DNA from: Lachnospiraceae bacterium | GTDB taxonomy: Bacteria > Bacillota > Clostridia > Lachnospirales > Lachnospiraceae | Length of the DNA stretch: 34,598 bases | Assembly: GCA_004556655.1 (NCBI GenBank) | Contig: SFGF01000050.1 | Location: 1-34,598 of the forward strand | Reading direction: 5' to 3' | In this document: positions 8,296-17,524 of the stretch, in pieces | Position numbering within the stretch: the first letter of the stretch is position 1 | Layout: each line of letters begins with the position of its first letter | Program-made: the position numbers and the translations under genes | Notes under the pieces: model-generated | What the model saw: the letters and a program-made list of their open reading frames with translations, nothing else | Databases searched by the model: none | What the model was told of the DNA's origin: nothing

Positions 8296-9033
8296 TTATT
8301 TTCTCCTTACACTTTTCTTAGCTTTCTTCTTTTTTTTGCCATCTGTTTTTTCCATGGGAATCACACCCAGGGTACTCAGTCCCAGATAATGTTCCACATC
8401 CTCCGATACTTTGATCGTATCATTGGACAGATACTGGATCAGAAGGATCACAACAGCAAGAAAGCATCCCAGCATACCTGCAAGCAATCCATTCTTTGAC
8501 ACACTGGGACTGCATTTTTGATCCGGTATATTGGCAGCGTCAACCACATTGACAGCTTCAATATTCATGACCGATTTGATATGCTCTGCTGCTGTGTCCC
8601 GTACGGCATTCGCTATATCACGGGCAACATAAGGATCCTCATCGATAACTTTTATCGTGATAATACGGGTATCAGAGGTTGTACCTACCTCTATTTTATC
8701 AATTAATTCATCATATTTTAAATCCAGCCGCAGATTCGCGATCACCGATTCTGCCACTGTACGGCTCGTGATCAGTTCCGCATAGTCTTTTGTCAGTAAA
8801 GTACTTGTCTGAAGGTCGCTGTTCGTCACAGTATCACTGTTCTGCTGTGCCAGCACATACATTTTGGTGATCGACTGATACTTTGGGGTAATAAAAAGCT
8901 TTGTTCCGATAATTGCCAGAAAAGCAAAGATCATACCGGACAATATAATAATCCCCAATTTGCTCACTAATAACCTGAATACTTCAACCAGATCAATTTC
9001 TATTTCATCGTCTCTCTGTTGATTTGTTTCCAT
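8296..9033 (-). CDS. cpsC: CpsC-type Wzz chain-length determinant / kinase activator
   Basis: A 245-residue Wzz-family protein with a cytoplasmic acidic start (DEIEIDLVEVFRLLVSKLG), first helix at about 24-45, an extracellular region containing YQSITKMYVLAQQ and LTKDYAELITSRTVAESVI, and a second helix at about 180-200 preceded by CSPSVSKNG. The short basic C-terminal tail (GKKKKKAKKSVRRK) is where such proteins contact and activate the CpsD kinase. It has no fused kinase domain, as is usual in Gram-positive systems. It overlaps the translational signals of cpsD and follows cpsB after 12 bases. Confidence 0.92.
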   Translation of the reverse strand: METNQQRDDEIEIDLVEVFRLLVSKLGIIILSGMIFAFLAIIGTKLFITPKYQSITKMYVLAQQNSDTVTNSDLQTSTLLTKDYAELITSRTVAESVIANLRLDLKYDELIDKIEVGTTSDTRIITIKVIDEDPYVARDIANAVRDTAAEHIKSVMNIEAVNVVDAANIPDQKCSPSVSKNGLLAGMLGCFLAVVILLIQYLSNDTIKVSEDVEHYLGLSTLGVIPMEKTDGKKKKKAKKSVRRK

Positions 9034-9045
9034 CTCTTCCTCCCT

Positions 9046-9768
9046 CTATCTGCTTTCTATGATCAGGTTTTTGGGATTATCCATCAGTACCTTTTTCGCA
9101 TAATCCGCACCCATCACTTTTTCTATATATTCCGCACATTTTCCCATTGCAGGCTTTCGATCTTCCATATTATGGGCATCATCGCCTACAAAATGCAGCA
9201 AATCCTTTTTCATCATTTTTTTACAAAAACGCTTCATTCCGAATCCATCTTTTCCCATAATGCTTCGGGCATTTAACTGTATGTAAACTCCCATATCTGT
9301 AAGCTGCTCTATAACATCAAACTTGTTGTACAATGCATGATACCTCTCCGCATGAGCAATAATCGGATCATATCCACTGCTTAGCAATGTATAACACCTT
9401 TCCTGAATAAATGATAATTCCGATAACTCAGAAAACTCGGTAAGAACACAACGACTGTTACCTATTGCAAATTGACTGTTTTCATAAAGCAGATTTACCA
9501 TGTCCATATTTGCATGAAATTCACATCCGAGAATAATCTGAAGATCTTTCCATCTTTTTGATGCTTCCTTTTTTACCAGTTCATATTGCTTTGTAATCTG
9601 ATTTCCAAAACATTCAAACATACCTTTTCGATAATGGGGTGTAGCAAAGATGGTTCTTACACCGTCCTGATATTCCAGTTCCAACATTTTTAATGCTTCT
9701 TCCAGATCATCTGCACCGTCATCCACGCCTGGTAAAATATGGGTATGTACATTAATTAACCCCGTCAT
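9046..9768 (-). CDS. cpsB: CpsB/YwqE-type manganese-dependent tyrosine phosphatase
   Basis: A 240-residue PHP-fold phosphatase that dephosphorylates the CpsD tyrosine tail. Metal ligands are visible in order: NVHTHILPGVDDGADD near the start, ATPHYRKGMF, GCEFHANMD, IAHAERYHAL and GDDAHNMEDRKP. The length fits the family. The ATG follows CAGGAGG by five bases. It is the first gene of the operon, 38 bases downstream of a good sigma-A -10 box. A LytR/CpsA-type gene, often placed before it, is not present here; a divergent Xre-type regulator occupies that position. Confidence 0.92.
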   Translation of the reverse strand: MTGLINVHTHILPGVDDGADDLEEALKMLELEYQDGVRTIFATPHYRKGMFECFGNQITKQYELVKKEASKRWKDLQIILGCEFHANMDMVNLLYENSQFAIGNSRCVLTEFSELSELSFIQERCYTLLSSGYDPIIAHAERYHALYNKFDVIEQLTDMGVYIQLNARSIMGKDGFGMKRFCKKMMKKDLLHFVGDDAHNMEDRKPAMGKCAEYIEKVMGADYAKKVLMDNPKNLIIESR

Positions 9769-9806
9769 GATTTCCTCCTGACCACTATTCGACTTATTTC
9801 CTAGTA

Positions 9807-9835
9807 ACTATATCACTTTATGAACTTTAAGGCAA
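9807..9835 (-). promoter_or_regulatory. Sigma-A promoter of the capsule operon
   Basis: On the minus strand the -35 box TTGCCT (9830-9835) and -10 box TATAGT (9807-9812) are separated by exactly 17 bases. The -10 box lies 38 bases before the cpsB start. No terminator is visible in the leader. The divergent Xre-type gene starts about 110 bases away on the other strand, so the shared region could hold its operator, but no clear palindrome was found. Confidence 0.75.
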
Positions 9836-9943
9836 TATTTAATCCCCTTTTAGTTCATTTTTATTAGAATGGACAAACTATATGATAGTGAAATACGATT
9901 CTTACATTATTTTTTACAATCTTTATAAAAGGAGGATTTGCCC

Positions 9944-10267
9944 ATGACGCAATCACAGGAAATCGGCTCACGCATGAAAAAGCAGCGGGAACTTCTCGGC
10001 TTAACCCGGGAACAGCTTGCTGAAAAACTCGACATCACCCCACGCTTCTGTTATGACCTTGAACTGGGTTTAAAAGGAATGTCTGTCTCAACTCTCTCCA
10101 AACTAAGTGAAACCCTGAATATCACAGCTGATTATCTACTGTTTGGAGAAAATGGTGAAGAACAGGGATTAGCAGAAGGTATCTCTCTCCTGAGAACTTG
10201 TCCTGTACAAAAACGTTCCTATCTCAACCGTATCATCAGCGAATATAATCGTGCTCTAAAGGATTGA
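9944..10267 (+). CDS. Small Xre-family HTH regulator
   Basis: A 107-residue protein with a Cro/CI-type helix-turn-helix over about residues 5-60 (IGSRMKKQRELLGLTREQLAEKL...RFCYDLELGLKGMSVSTLSKLSE) and LNITADYLLFG, the usual end of such domains. The last 35 residues (EGISLLRTCPVQKRSYLNRIISEYNRALKD) suit a dimerisation or effector tail. The open frame includes a TTG at 9938, but AAAGGAGG at 9928-9934 has nine bases to the ATG at 9944, which is chosen. It is divergent from the capsule operon, so control of that operon or of itself is a reasonable guess only. Confidence 0.85.
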   Translation: MTQSQEIGSRMKKQRELLGLTREQLAEKLDITPRFCYDLELGLKGMSVSTLSKLSETLNITADYLLFGENGEEQGLAEGISLLRTCPVQKRSYLNRIISEYNRALKD

Positions 10268-10324
10268 TCATGATGAGCTCTGCTTTTATTTCCAAAGAAG
10301 CAGCTATTTGTAAATAAACGTAAA

Positions 10325-10361
10325 AAACAGGATACCCACTTGCCATATGGATATCCTGTTT
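10325..10361. terminator. Bidirectional intrinsic terminator
   Basis: AAACAGGATA (10325-10334) pairs with TATCCTGTTT (10352-10361) across a 17-base loop. T-rich sequence follows to the right (TTTCTTTT) and an A-run to the left serves the other strand. It separates the convergent Xre gene (+) and the C39-like gene (-). Confidence 0.75.
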
Positions 10362-10382
10362 CTTTTATAGATTTATTCTGTT

Positions 10383-10985
10383 TTATCGTTTTTTCAGTCC
10401 GACCGCCTGTCGATGATATACCTCATACCGATCCCGGATAATGTCTTTCGGACAGGCAATCACGCCTCTGTTTTCGTAAGGATCATTAAATATGTAAGAA
10501 TCCTCATCCTCCCCCACCAAAAGCATACAATGCTCATTGGAAATCCAGGTAAAGTTCTCCCCTGTATCCATAAGCTTCCATTCCGGTCCTATGATTGGTT
10601 CCCTCATATTGATAGAATTCCAGAGGATCACCGGCATATCCTGCTTGAGATATGTCTCCACCAACTCATCCAGATCTTTCCCGGTTTCATCACAGACCTC
10701 ATATGCATCCCCCACAATCTTCTCAAGGGCTTCACAGATCACAGGAGCATAACACCCAAAAGAATCCGGGTCATAGGGACTGCCCACAAAATATTCCCAG
10801 GGATCCGGTCCGTATAACATACCATCCCTTGTCACAAAATCTCTCATTTTCAAATTGTTTTTAATAAAGTCATCAACCGAAATATCATACCCCAGATAAT
10901 GCAAAAGCATGACCGTAGTCACGCTTTCACATCCCGTAGGGTATTTTTCACTTTGATTGATGTATGGAACATCAATTTTAATCAT
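10383..10985 (-). CDS. C39-like cysteine peptidase family protein
   Basis: A 200-residue protein of the peptidase_C39_2 (papain-like) type. PYINQSEKYPTGCESVTTVML gives the nucleophile Cys19, EHCMLLVGED gives His152, and FNDPY gives Asn167/Asp168, so a full triad is present. There is no signal peptide or membrane segment, so it appears cytoplasmic or exported by other means. The start lies two bases after the NhaC-type antiporter stop, with GGAGCT upstream, so it is co-transcribed with the antiporter. Substrate unknown; a role in peptide cleavage or as a non-peptidase thiol enzyme remains open. Confidence 0.75.
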   Translation of the reverse strand: MIKIDVPYINQSEKYPTGCESVTTVMLLHYLGYDISVDDFIKNNLKMRDFVTRDGMLYGPDPWEYFVGSPYDPDSFGCYAPVICEALEKIVGDAYEVCDETGKDLDELVETYLKQDMPVILWNSINMREPIIGPEWKLMDTGENFTWISNEHCMLLVGEDEDSYIFNDPYENRGVIACPKDIIRDRYEVYHRQAVGLKKR

Positions 10986-10987
10986 TC

Positions 10988-12511
10988 TTAAGCTCCTGTC
11001 TTTGCATCCTCTTTCAAGCTTCTGGACCGGATCACTTCCAGCACTGCAACCAGAATCACCAGACTGAGTACCAGTGTGATAATCCAGTTCTTACACAGAC
11101 CTGCAATCACATAACCTACTGCGGATACCGCTGCAACTACCATCGCATACTGCATCTGTGTTGATACATGATTGATATGGTTACTCTGTGCACCCGCCGA
11201 TGACATGATCGTCGTGTCCGAAATCGGAGATACATGATCACCACAAACTGCACCTGCAAGAACTGCAGATACGGATATAATCATCATTTCCAGATTCTGA
11301 CCGCCAAACAAAGCGATCACGATCGGAATCAGGATTGCAAACGTACCCCATGATGTTCCGGTTGAGAATCCAAGGAACAGACCAACTGCAAACATGACCA
11401 CAGGGATCAGAATACTTGCGGAAGCATTGCTTCCTACAACACCTTTTACGAAATCACCAAGGCAAAGTGCATCACCCACACCTTTCAGTGTCCAAGCCAG
11501 AATCAGAACCATAACTGCCGGGATCATCAGCTTGAAGCCTTCTACAAGGCTGTTCATAAACTCTTTAAAGCTTACAACTTTTCGCGGCAGATACAGAATC
11601 ATCATAAAAATAATAGTAATAAATGTCGCGAAAATCAAACTTGTCTCTGCATCACATCCTGCAAATGCATCGATCAGATTGGTGGCTCCGCCAAGAATAC
11701 CGGTGTAGATCATAGCGCCTACTGCAGATACGATCAATACTGCGATTGGAAGAACCAGATCAAATACTCGGCCATTTGTGGAGATCTTATCTTCTGCCAC
11801 ATTGTCAAATTCTTCTGCTCCGCTGGTGAACAGATCGCCCTTAGCTGCATTCTGCTCGTGAATCTTCATCTGACCGAAGTCAAATCCCCGGCAGGTAATG
11901 TAAATCACCATAACAATGGTCAGAATCGCATACAAGTTGTACGGAATCGTACGAAGGAACAGCTGGAAGCCTGTGATTCCCGCATCCTCCGGTACATAAG
12001 AATTAACTGCTGCTGCCCAAGATGAAATCGGTGCAATGATACAGATCGGTGCTGCTGTCGCATCAATGATATATGCCAGCTTTGCACGTGATACTTTATA
12101 CCGGTCAGTAACCGGGCGCATAACAGAACCGACGGTCAGACAGTTAAAGTAGTCATCAACAAAAATCAGCATTCCCAGTCCACTGGTCGCCAAAAGAGCT
12201 GATTTTTTGCTTTTGATTTTTTTCCCTGCCCAATTTCCGTAAGCTGCAGAACCTCCGGACTTCTGCATCAATACGATGATCATACCTAACAAAATATCAA
12301 AAATCAAAATGTTCAGATTCATGTTTTCTTTCATGATATCGAACAGTGCGTTGAACGCATCCCACGGAACGAATCCTGTGTAAAACAGAACGCCGACAAT
12401 GATACCGATCAACAGTGAGCTGTACACTTCCTTTGTGATGAAGGCCAGCACGATTGCCAGAACAGGCGGAACCAGGGCCCACCATGATCCGATAAAGATA
12501 GAACTATCCAT
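10988..12511 (-). CDS. nhaC: NhaC-family Na+/H+ antiporter
   Basis: A 507-residue membrane carrier with about twelve helices. Family blocks include LVPPVLAIVLAFITKEVYSSL at the N-terminus, FVDDYFNCLTVGSVMRPV, APICIIAPISSWAAAV, GFSTGTSWGTFAILIPI and GDHVSPISDTTIMSSAGA. The conserved acidic and Ser/Thr residues in these helices carry Na+ and H+. Physiologically such proteins keep sodium low or exchange organic anions in the malate/lactate branch (MleN); the NhaC label is preferred but not certain. The ATG follows AGGAGGGAGAAGTGT. It is the first gene of a two-gene operon. Confidence 0.88.
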   Translation of the reverse strand: MDSSIFIGSWWALVPPVLAIVLAFITKEVYSSLLIGIIVGVLFYTGFVPWDAFNALFDIMKENMNLNILIFDILLGMIIVLMQKSGGSAAYGNWAGKKIKSKKSALLATSGLGMLIFVDDYFNCLTVGSVMRPVTDRYKVSRAKLAYIIDATAAPICIIAPISSWAAAVNSYVPEDAGITGFQLFLRTIPYNLYAILTIVMVIYITCRGFDFGQMKIHEQNAAKGDLFTSGAEEFDNVAEDKISTNGRVFDLVLPIAVLIVSAVGAMIYTGILGGATNLIDAFAGCDAETSLIFATFITIIFMMILYLPRKVVSFKEFMNSLVEGFKLMIPAVMVLILAWTLKGVGDALCLGDFVKGVVGSNASASILIPVVMFAVGLFLGFSTGTSWGTFAILIPIVIALFGGQNLEMMIISVSAVLAGAVCGDHVSPISDTTIMSSAGAQSNHINHVSTQMQYAMVVAAVSAVGYVIAGLCKNWIITLVLSLVILVAVLEVIRSRSLKEDAKTGA

Positions 12512-12552
12512 ACACTTCTCCCTCCTAAAGCGTTAAAGTAAAATTTTCGAGT

Positions 12553-12581
12553 ATTATAACATATTCTGTATAATTATACAA
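12553..12581 (-). promoter_or_regulatory. Sigma-A promoter of the nhaC operon
   Basis: On the minus strand TTGTAT (12576-12581) and a consensus TATAAT (12553-12558) are separated by 17 bases. The -10 box is 41 bases before the nhaC start. The spacer contains TATAATTATA, a short symmetric stretch. Confidence 0.75.
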
Positions 12582-12634
12582 CAAAACCTTTTCTATTTTG
12601 TCAAAAAAGTCAGTAAAAAAACGTTTTTTCGTCT

Positions 12635-13348
12635 TTATTCCTCTTTTTCTTCTAAATTTTTTATTTCCAAGGCTACTTCATCCGCAATCGCAGCTGCGCC
12701 TTCCGCATTCAGATGAACTCCATCCGTGTTATACCACTCCGGATGATTTCCGGTCAGTTCATATAAATTGATGACAGAAAGTTCTTTTTCATTGCCGATC
12801 TCCAGGATAACCTGTGCTTCCTCACTGACGATGGAATCAGAGGAAGCTCTTACATCGGTAATCATTTCACCGCTCTGATATAAGACCGGCGGTGTCAGCA
12901 GGATCACCGTTGGTTTCGTATCCAGTTTCTCATATTCTTCAATCAATGCCTCATAGTCTTTCCGAAACGCCTCACTGCCTTTCCAGTTTTCCTCCTTTGT
13001 ATCATTGGTTCCCAACATAAGAACAACAATATCCGTTTCAAAAGAAACGCTCTGTTCGTATCTTTTTTCCTCCCAATAAGGTTGATCTCCTTCCTTCTGA
13101 AGGGTTGCGCCATTGACACCAAAATTACCTATTGTATAACTGTCCGTACCCAGCAGATTTTGAAGCACCATCGGATAACAATTCTCTTCTCTGTCTTCCA
13201 CACCCATGCCGTAGGTAAGGCTGTCTCCCACACAGGCAATCTTCACTTCCTTTTTCGGATTGATCATCTGAATCAAATTCCACGCTACCAGAACGATGGC
13301 GACAAGAATCAATGCCTGCGCCCGTTTTTTTCTTTTGTCATTATTCAT
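12635..13348 (-). CDS. Membrane-anchored SGNH/GDSL hydrolase
   Basis: A 237-residue SGNH hydrolase. A basic start and one helix (ALILVAIVLVAWNLIQM) anchor it, with the catalytic part outside. Block I is CVGDSLTYGMGV with Ser43, block II GVNGAT, block III LMLGTNDT, and block V DGVHLNAEGAAAIADEV with the Asp-x-x-His pair. This is a complete set for an esterase, lipase or carbohydrate deacetylase. The divergent acyltransferase 199 bases away suggests, but does not show, a pair that adds and removes acetyl groups on cell-surface glycans. The ATG follows GGAGCG. Confidence 0.82.
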   Translation of the reverse strand: MNNDKRKKRAQALILVAIVLVAWNLIQMINPKKEVKIACVGDSLTYGMGVEDREENCYPMVLQNLLGTDSYTIGNFGVNGATLQKEGDQPYWEEKRYEQSVSFETDIVVLMLGTNDTKEENWKGSEAFRKDYEALIEEYEKLDTKPTVILLTPPVLYQSGEMITDVRASSDSIVSEEAQVILEIGNEKELSVINLYELTGNHPEWYNTDGVHLNAEGAAAIADEVALEIKNLEEKEE

Positions 13349-13382
13349 TTATGTTCGCTCCATCTTTGCTATAATTTGCTTT

Positions 13383-13412
13383 ATTATAATCTATTTCCAT
13401 ATCATCTGCCAG
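13383..13412 (-). promoter_or_regulatory. Probable promoter of the SGNH hydrolase gene
   Basis: Minus strand: consensus TATAAT (13383-13388) with a weak -35 CTGGCA (13407-13412) 18 bases away. The -10 is about 35 bases before the start codon. The site overlaps a TATAAT on the other strand by symmetry. Confidence 0.45.
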
Positions 13413-13472
13413 CTTTTATGCATTTTTTAATAAATTCTTTAAGATTTCCTTAATTTTTCTCCGTTTTTATTC

Positions 13473-13501
13473 TTGTATTTCTGTCAGTAAATCAGTAGAA
13501 T
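13473..13501 (+). promoter_or_regulatory. Sigma-A promoter of the acyltransferase gene
   Basis: TTGTAT (13473-13478), 17-base spacer, TAGAAT (13496-13501); 45 bases before the ATG at 13547. Confidence 0.65.
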
Positions 13502-13546
13502 ATCTCTCAGATTTTAACTGAACATTTATCATTTTGAGGTAATTCT

Positions 13547-14530
13547 ATGGAACAAACAACAACGAAGACGGACAGACAACGCGAATATCTTTTTGACAAC
13601 TATAAAGTACTTTTAATCATCCTTGTGGTCATCGGACATTTTATTGAGCCCAATTATGAGCAAAATCCCTTCTTATATGAACTGAAATGGGGAATCGTGG
13701 CATTTCACATGCCGGCATTTATCTTTATCTCCGGATATTTTTCGAAAAAAATACCTTCCATAAAAAAAATGATCAGCGGACTGATCATTCCTTATTTTGT
13801 CTATGAAATTTTATATTATCTGCTCTATACCTTTATCCTTGACAAGGAAACCGGTTTATATTTTACAAGACCAAAATTCTCCCTGTGGTATCTGATGGCA
13901 CTGTTTGCCTGGAGAATTCTGGCCCCTTATGTCCAGAAAATACCGGGGAAATTTGCTTTGTCGATTGCAGCCGGACTGTTGATCGGGCTTACCAACCTGG
14001 ATAACTTTCTCTCCATTCCGAGAATTGTATTTTTCTTCCCATTTTTCCTTGCCGGTCTTAACTTTGACAGTTCACGGCTTACTCGTTTTCGCAACAGAAA
14101 AGGATACATCGGGGCTCTGACAATTCTTGGTGCTCTGGCAGTATTTCTGTTTACGGACGAGCGTCACCATAGTCTTACCCCTCAGATTTTCTATGGACGC
14201 TATTCCTATCATGACTTGGAGCTTGGAAATCCGGAAGGAATCCTGATACGGATCCTTTGTTATGCCGTATCTTTCCTTTTGATCTATCTTTTTATGTTGG
14301 TCCTTCCCACCGAAAAGAAATCCTACTCCTATCTGGGAGAACGGACTATGGCAATTTATATTTTCCATGGATTTATCTACAGCTGCCTGAAGTATGGCTC
14401 TTCCGTGCTCTCTTCTGTCGAGAGCAATCTGGAGAGCATCCTGCTGTTAGGCTTCTGTCTTTTCCTGGTATGGTTACTATCACGCAAACCTTTTGTTGCC
14501 GTAACCAATAAAATCGCACATCTATTTTGA
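13547..14530 (+). CDS. Acyltransferase-3 family membrane protein
   Basis: A 327-residue integral membrane acyltransferase of the OafA/fucose-4-O-acetylase type with about ten helices. The catalytic His31 sits in LLIILVVIGHF, and FHMPAFIFISGYF follows as the second conserved block. Such enzymes transfer acetyl or similar groups from a cytoplasmic donor to exported glycans. The ATG is seven bases after GAGG. It is the only plus-strand gene here, divergent from the SGNH hydrolase. Its last nine bases overlap the 3' end of the convergent M20 gene, with no room for a terminator. Confidence 0.85.
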   Translation: MEQTTTKTDRQREYLFDNYKVLLIILVVIGHFIEPNYEQNPFLYELKWGIVAFHMPAFIFISGYFSKKIPSIKKMISGLIIPYFVYEILYYLLYTFILDKETGLYFTRPKFSLWYLMALFAWRILAPYVQKIPGKFALSIAAGLLIGLTNLDNFLSIPRIVFFFPFFLAGLNFDSSRLTRFRNRKGYIGALTILGALAVFLFTDERHHSLTPQIFYGRYSYHDLELGNPEGILIRILCYAVSFLLIYLFMLVLPTEKKSYSYLGERTMAIYIFHGFIYSCLKYGSSVLSSVESNLESILLLGFCLFLVWLLSRKPFVAVTNKIAHLF

Positions 14531-15688
14531 TTGTATAAGAATCTGGTGCAAAGTTTCCACTGCGCGCCAGAGTACCGCTTCATGGAAATCAAACTTTCCG
14601 CTGTGCAGAGGATAGTTTTCCTCCCCTTTCTTTTCCGCCGTAAACACCAGGAACAGTCCTTTTGCATATCGGAAATAATAAGCGGCACTGTCTCCTGACA
14701 GATACAGCTGTGTCACAAGCCGACTGTCCTCTCCCCAGATTTCATCTCCGACTTTCAGACCCAGATCTACCATACTGTCATCATTGATAATCGGCGGTAT
14801 GGGCTCTTCGTCAATCTCCACTTGAATTACTGTATTGGTCTCTGTTTCGATCCCACTGATTTTTTTCAGAAACAGTTCTCTCAGATTTTGATAATCTTTC
14901 AGATCACAGCTTCTCAGTGTACCCTGCAAAACCGTATCCTCGGCAACCACATTTTTTGCTTTTCCGCCCTGGATCATCCCGATTCCCACAATAAACGGCC
15001 ACTTTGACTGATACGTCTGATTCAGCTCATGGGCGGCTTCTATGATCTTTGCTGCTGCATAGATGGAGTCAATCCCACGTTCACTGCTGCTCCAGTGGGC
15101 AGCTTTTCCCTTTATCTCAATCTGCACAGAACCAATGGCTGCAGTAGATGCTCCTCTGTGCAGCTCCATTCCCATGGGAGCATCATTGACATAATGAAAC
15201 ATTAAAAATTGATCCACATGAGGATTTTCCATGACACCTGCATCCAGCATGATCTGTGTACCCTGTCCATTTTCTTCTGCCGGCTGAAAGATAAACTTTA
15301 CATTGACCGGAAGAAGATACTGATATCTGACACAAATCTTTGCAAGCACCAGAGCGGTAGCCAATATAGCATCATGACCACAGGCATGCATAATCCCGTC
15401 ATACTGAGATTTCCATGGTACATCATTTTGCTCCTGAACCGGAAGTGCGTCCATCTCTGCCCGCACTGCCACAGTTTTACAGTGATAACGTTTCTCCTCT
15501 GGAGCCCACACCATGGCGGTAACGCCATTTTCGCCCACCATTTCCGGTCTCAGACCCAGACCTTTCAGATACTGAAAAACATAATCGGCTGTCTCTTTCT
15601 CTTCCATACTCAGTTCCGGCCAGATATGAAAATATCTCCGAAGACTGACCAGTTCCTCCTGATAAGAGGAATACGGTATCTGGTTCAT
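14522..15688 (-). CDS. M20 family amidohydrolase
   Basis: A 388-residue zinc aminoacylase-like amidohydrolase of the M20D (IAA-amino acid hydrolase/hippuricase) group. Metal-site motifs: RRYFHIWPELSMEE, VRAEMDALPVQE, MHACGHDAILATALVLAKI (HACGHD at 101-106) and PAEENGQGTQIMLDAG. The dimerisation lid has VQIEIKGKAAHWSSSERGIDSI. It cleaves amide bonds of N-acyl amino acids or similar; substrate not readable. The start overlaps the ABC-F stop by four bases (ATGA), and its ribosome site GGGAGG lies in that gene, so the two are translated together. No signal peptide. Confidence 0.88.
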   Translation of the reverse strand: MNQIPYSSYQEELVSLRRYFHIWPELSMEEKETADYVFQYLKGLGLRPEMVGENGVTAMVWAPEEKRYHCKTVAVRAEMDALPVQEQNDVPWKSQYDGIMHACGHDAILATALVLAKICVRYQYLLPVNVKFIFQPAEENGQGTQIMLDAGVMENPHVDQFLMFHYVNDAPMGMELHRGASTAAIGSVQIEIKGKAAHWSSSERGIDSIYAAAKIIEAAHELNQTYQSKWPFIVGIGMIQGGKAKNVVAEDTVLQGTLRSCDLKDYQNLRELFLKKISGIETETNTVIQVEIDEEPIPPIINDDSMVDLGLKVGDEIWGEDSRLVTQLYLSGDSAAYYFRYAKGLFLVFTAEKKGEENYPLHSGKFDFHEAVLWRAVETLHQILIQSK

Positions 15689-17508
15689 CCTGTTTTTCCT
15701 CCCTGTGCTTCTATTTTTTCTGCCAGATCATTCAGATAAACCCACCGCTCCATTTTTTCATCCAGCTGTGCTTCCGCTGCTTCCTTTTCTTTTGTCAGCT
15801 CATTCAATTTACCTGAATTTGTTGCATTTTTCATGATCTCTTCGTCCAGCTTTTCTATCTTCGCTTCCAGTGTGGCGATATCATCATCGATGGTCTCATA
15901 TTCTTTCTGTTCTTTATAGGTAAACTTAAGTTTTGTCGGTCGATTCTGTTTCCAATCTTTTGCTGAACTTTTATTCTCCGCCGGACTCTTTTGGGACGCT
16001 GTGCCATTTTTCGTCAATATGGTATCATGCAGATCCATATCCGATATTCTCTCTTTCGCTTCCTTATAGTCTGTATAGCCGCCTTCATACTGCAGGATAT
16101 GACCATTTCCGTCAAATTCCAGAATCCGGTCCGCCACATTGTCCAGGAAATAGCGGTCATGAGATACGGTGATCACAATACCGGAAAACATATTCAGATA
16201 ATCCTCCAGTATGGTAAGCGTAGGTATATCCAGATTATTTCCTGCTTCATCCAGGATCAGTACATTGCTGTTCTGACAGAGAACTCCCAGAAGATACAGT
16301 CTTCGTTTCTCTCCGCCGGACAGTTTTCCGATGGGTGCATACTGCATATCCGGTGTAAATAAAAACCGTTCCAGCATCTGGGAGGCACTGATTCTTCCTT
16401 CTTTTGTGATGATATATTCTCCGATCTCTTTCACATAATCAATCACTCGCTGGCTGTCGTCCATATGCTGTTCTTCCTGAGCAAAGTATCCAATCCTGAC
16501 TGTCTCTCCCGTCTCGATCACTCCGGAATCCGGCTCCAACAGACCTGCCAGCATTTTCACAAAAGTAGATTTGCCGCAGCCGTTAGGACCTACAATACCT
16601 ACTTTCTGATTTTTCAGGAAAATATAGTTGTAATCTTCAAGAATCTTCTTATCTCCATAGCTTTTACTCAAATGATACAGCTCTATCGTCTTTTTTCCCA
16701 TCCTTGTCTCGATGGAATCCAGTTCCACTGTCTGATCCTGTACCGGAGCGGAACCATTTTTCAAAGCTTCCAGTCGTTCCAGTCTTGCTTTCTGTTTTGT
16801 GGTTCTTGCCCGACATCCTCTTTTTGCCCATTCCAGTTCCATACGCAGAATGCTCTGTCGCTTCCGTTCAGTGGCAAGCTCCATTTCTTCCCTCTCCGCT
16901 TTCAGTTCCAGAAAGCCGGAATAATTTGACTCATAGCTGTACATTTTCCCGTGACTGATCTCCAGAATTTTGTTGGAAACCTTATCAAGGAAATAGCGGT
17001 CATGGGTAACCATCAGAATGGTTCCCCGAAATTCTCTCAAATATCCTTCCAGCCACAGGATCATCTGTTCATCCAGATGGTTGGTAGGCTCATCCAGCAA
17101 AAGTACATCAAAGTCAGATGCCAATACCTTTGCCAGCGCAACTTTTCTTCTCTGCCCGCCGGACAGATGCTCGATCAACGTATCATACTCTGTAATGCCC
17201 AGCTGATTCAGATTACTCTGCACTTTCCACTCTGCCTCGCTGTCCTGTGAATAAGACAAAATAGTGGCATGAGGCGGAAAGACAGGATTCTGGGGAAGAT
17301 ATGCGATTTTCAGACTGTTTTGTCTGATGATCTGCCCCTCATCTGCCTCTTCCATCCCTGCCACCATTTTCAGCAAAGTAGTTTTTCCCGTACCATTGAT
17401 TCCGATGATCCCGATCTTATCACCCTCATGGATTCCAAAAGACGCATCATCAAAAACCGTTTTTTCTCCATATATTTTACTGATGTGTTCTATATTAATT
17501 ACATTCAT
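15685..17508 (-). CDS. ABC-F ATPase, Uup-like
   Basis: A 607-residue soluble protein with two ABC domains and no membrane segments, as in ribosome-associated ABC-F factors. Domain 1: Walker A GINGTGKTT (36-44), signature LSGGQRRK, Walker B LLLDEPTNHLDE. The linker has many Arg/Lys (AKRGCRARTTKQKARLERLE), then domain 2: GPNGCGKSTF, LSGGEKRRLYLLG, and LILDEAGNNLDIPTL. The last departs from the usual LDEPTNDLD. The C-terminus is a charged coiled coil (about 530-600: DDDIATLEAKIEKLDEEI), which points to Uup rather than EttA. Likely role: relief of ribosome stalling. Resistance is possible but there is no leader peptide or resistance-specific feature. First gene before the M20 amidohydrolase. Confidence 0.88.
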   Translation of the reverse strand: MNVINIEHISKIYGEKTVFDDASFGIHEGDKIGIIGINGTGKTTLLKMVAGMEEADEGQIIRQNSLKIAYLPQNPVFPPHATILSYSQDSEAEWKVQSNLNQLGITEYDTLIEHLSGGQRRKVALAKVLASDFDVLLLDEPTNHLDEQMILWLEGYLREFRGTILMVTHDRYFLDKVSNKILEISHGKMYSYESNYSGFLELKAEREEMELATERKRQSILRMELEWAKRGCRARTTKQKARLERLEALKNGSAPVQDQTVELDSIETRMGKKTIELYHLSKSYGDKKILEDYNYIFLKNQKVGIVGPNGCGKSTFVKMLAGLLEPDSGVIETGETVRIGYFAQEEQHMDDSQRVIDYVKEIGEYIITKEGRISASQMLERFLFTPDMQYAPIGKLSGGEKRRLYLLGVLCQNSNVLILDEAGNNLDIPTLTILEDYLNMFSGIVITVSHDRYFLDNVADRILEFDGNGHILQYEGGYTDYKEAKERISDMDLHDTILTKNGTASQKSPAENKSSAKDWKQNRPTKLKFTYKEQKEYETIDDDIATLEAKIEKLDEEIMKNATNSGKLNELTKEKEAAEAQLDEKMERWVYLNDLAEKIEAQGGKTG

Positions 17509-17524
17509 CCGGAACGCTCCTTCA

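Noticed and set aside
12600..12634. Palindrome AAAAAACGTTTTTT as a terminator after the SGNH gene
   Set aside because: The stem is almost all A-T with no loop, too weak to call.
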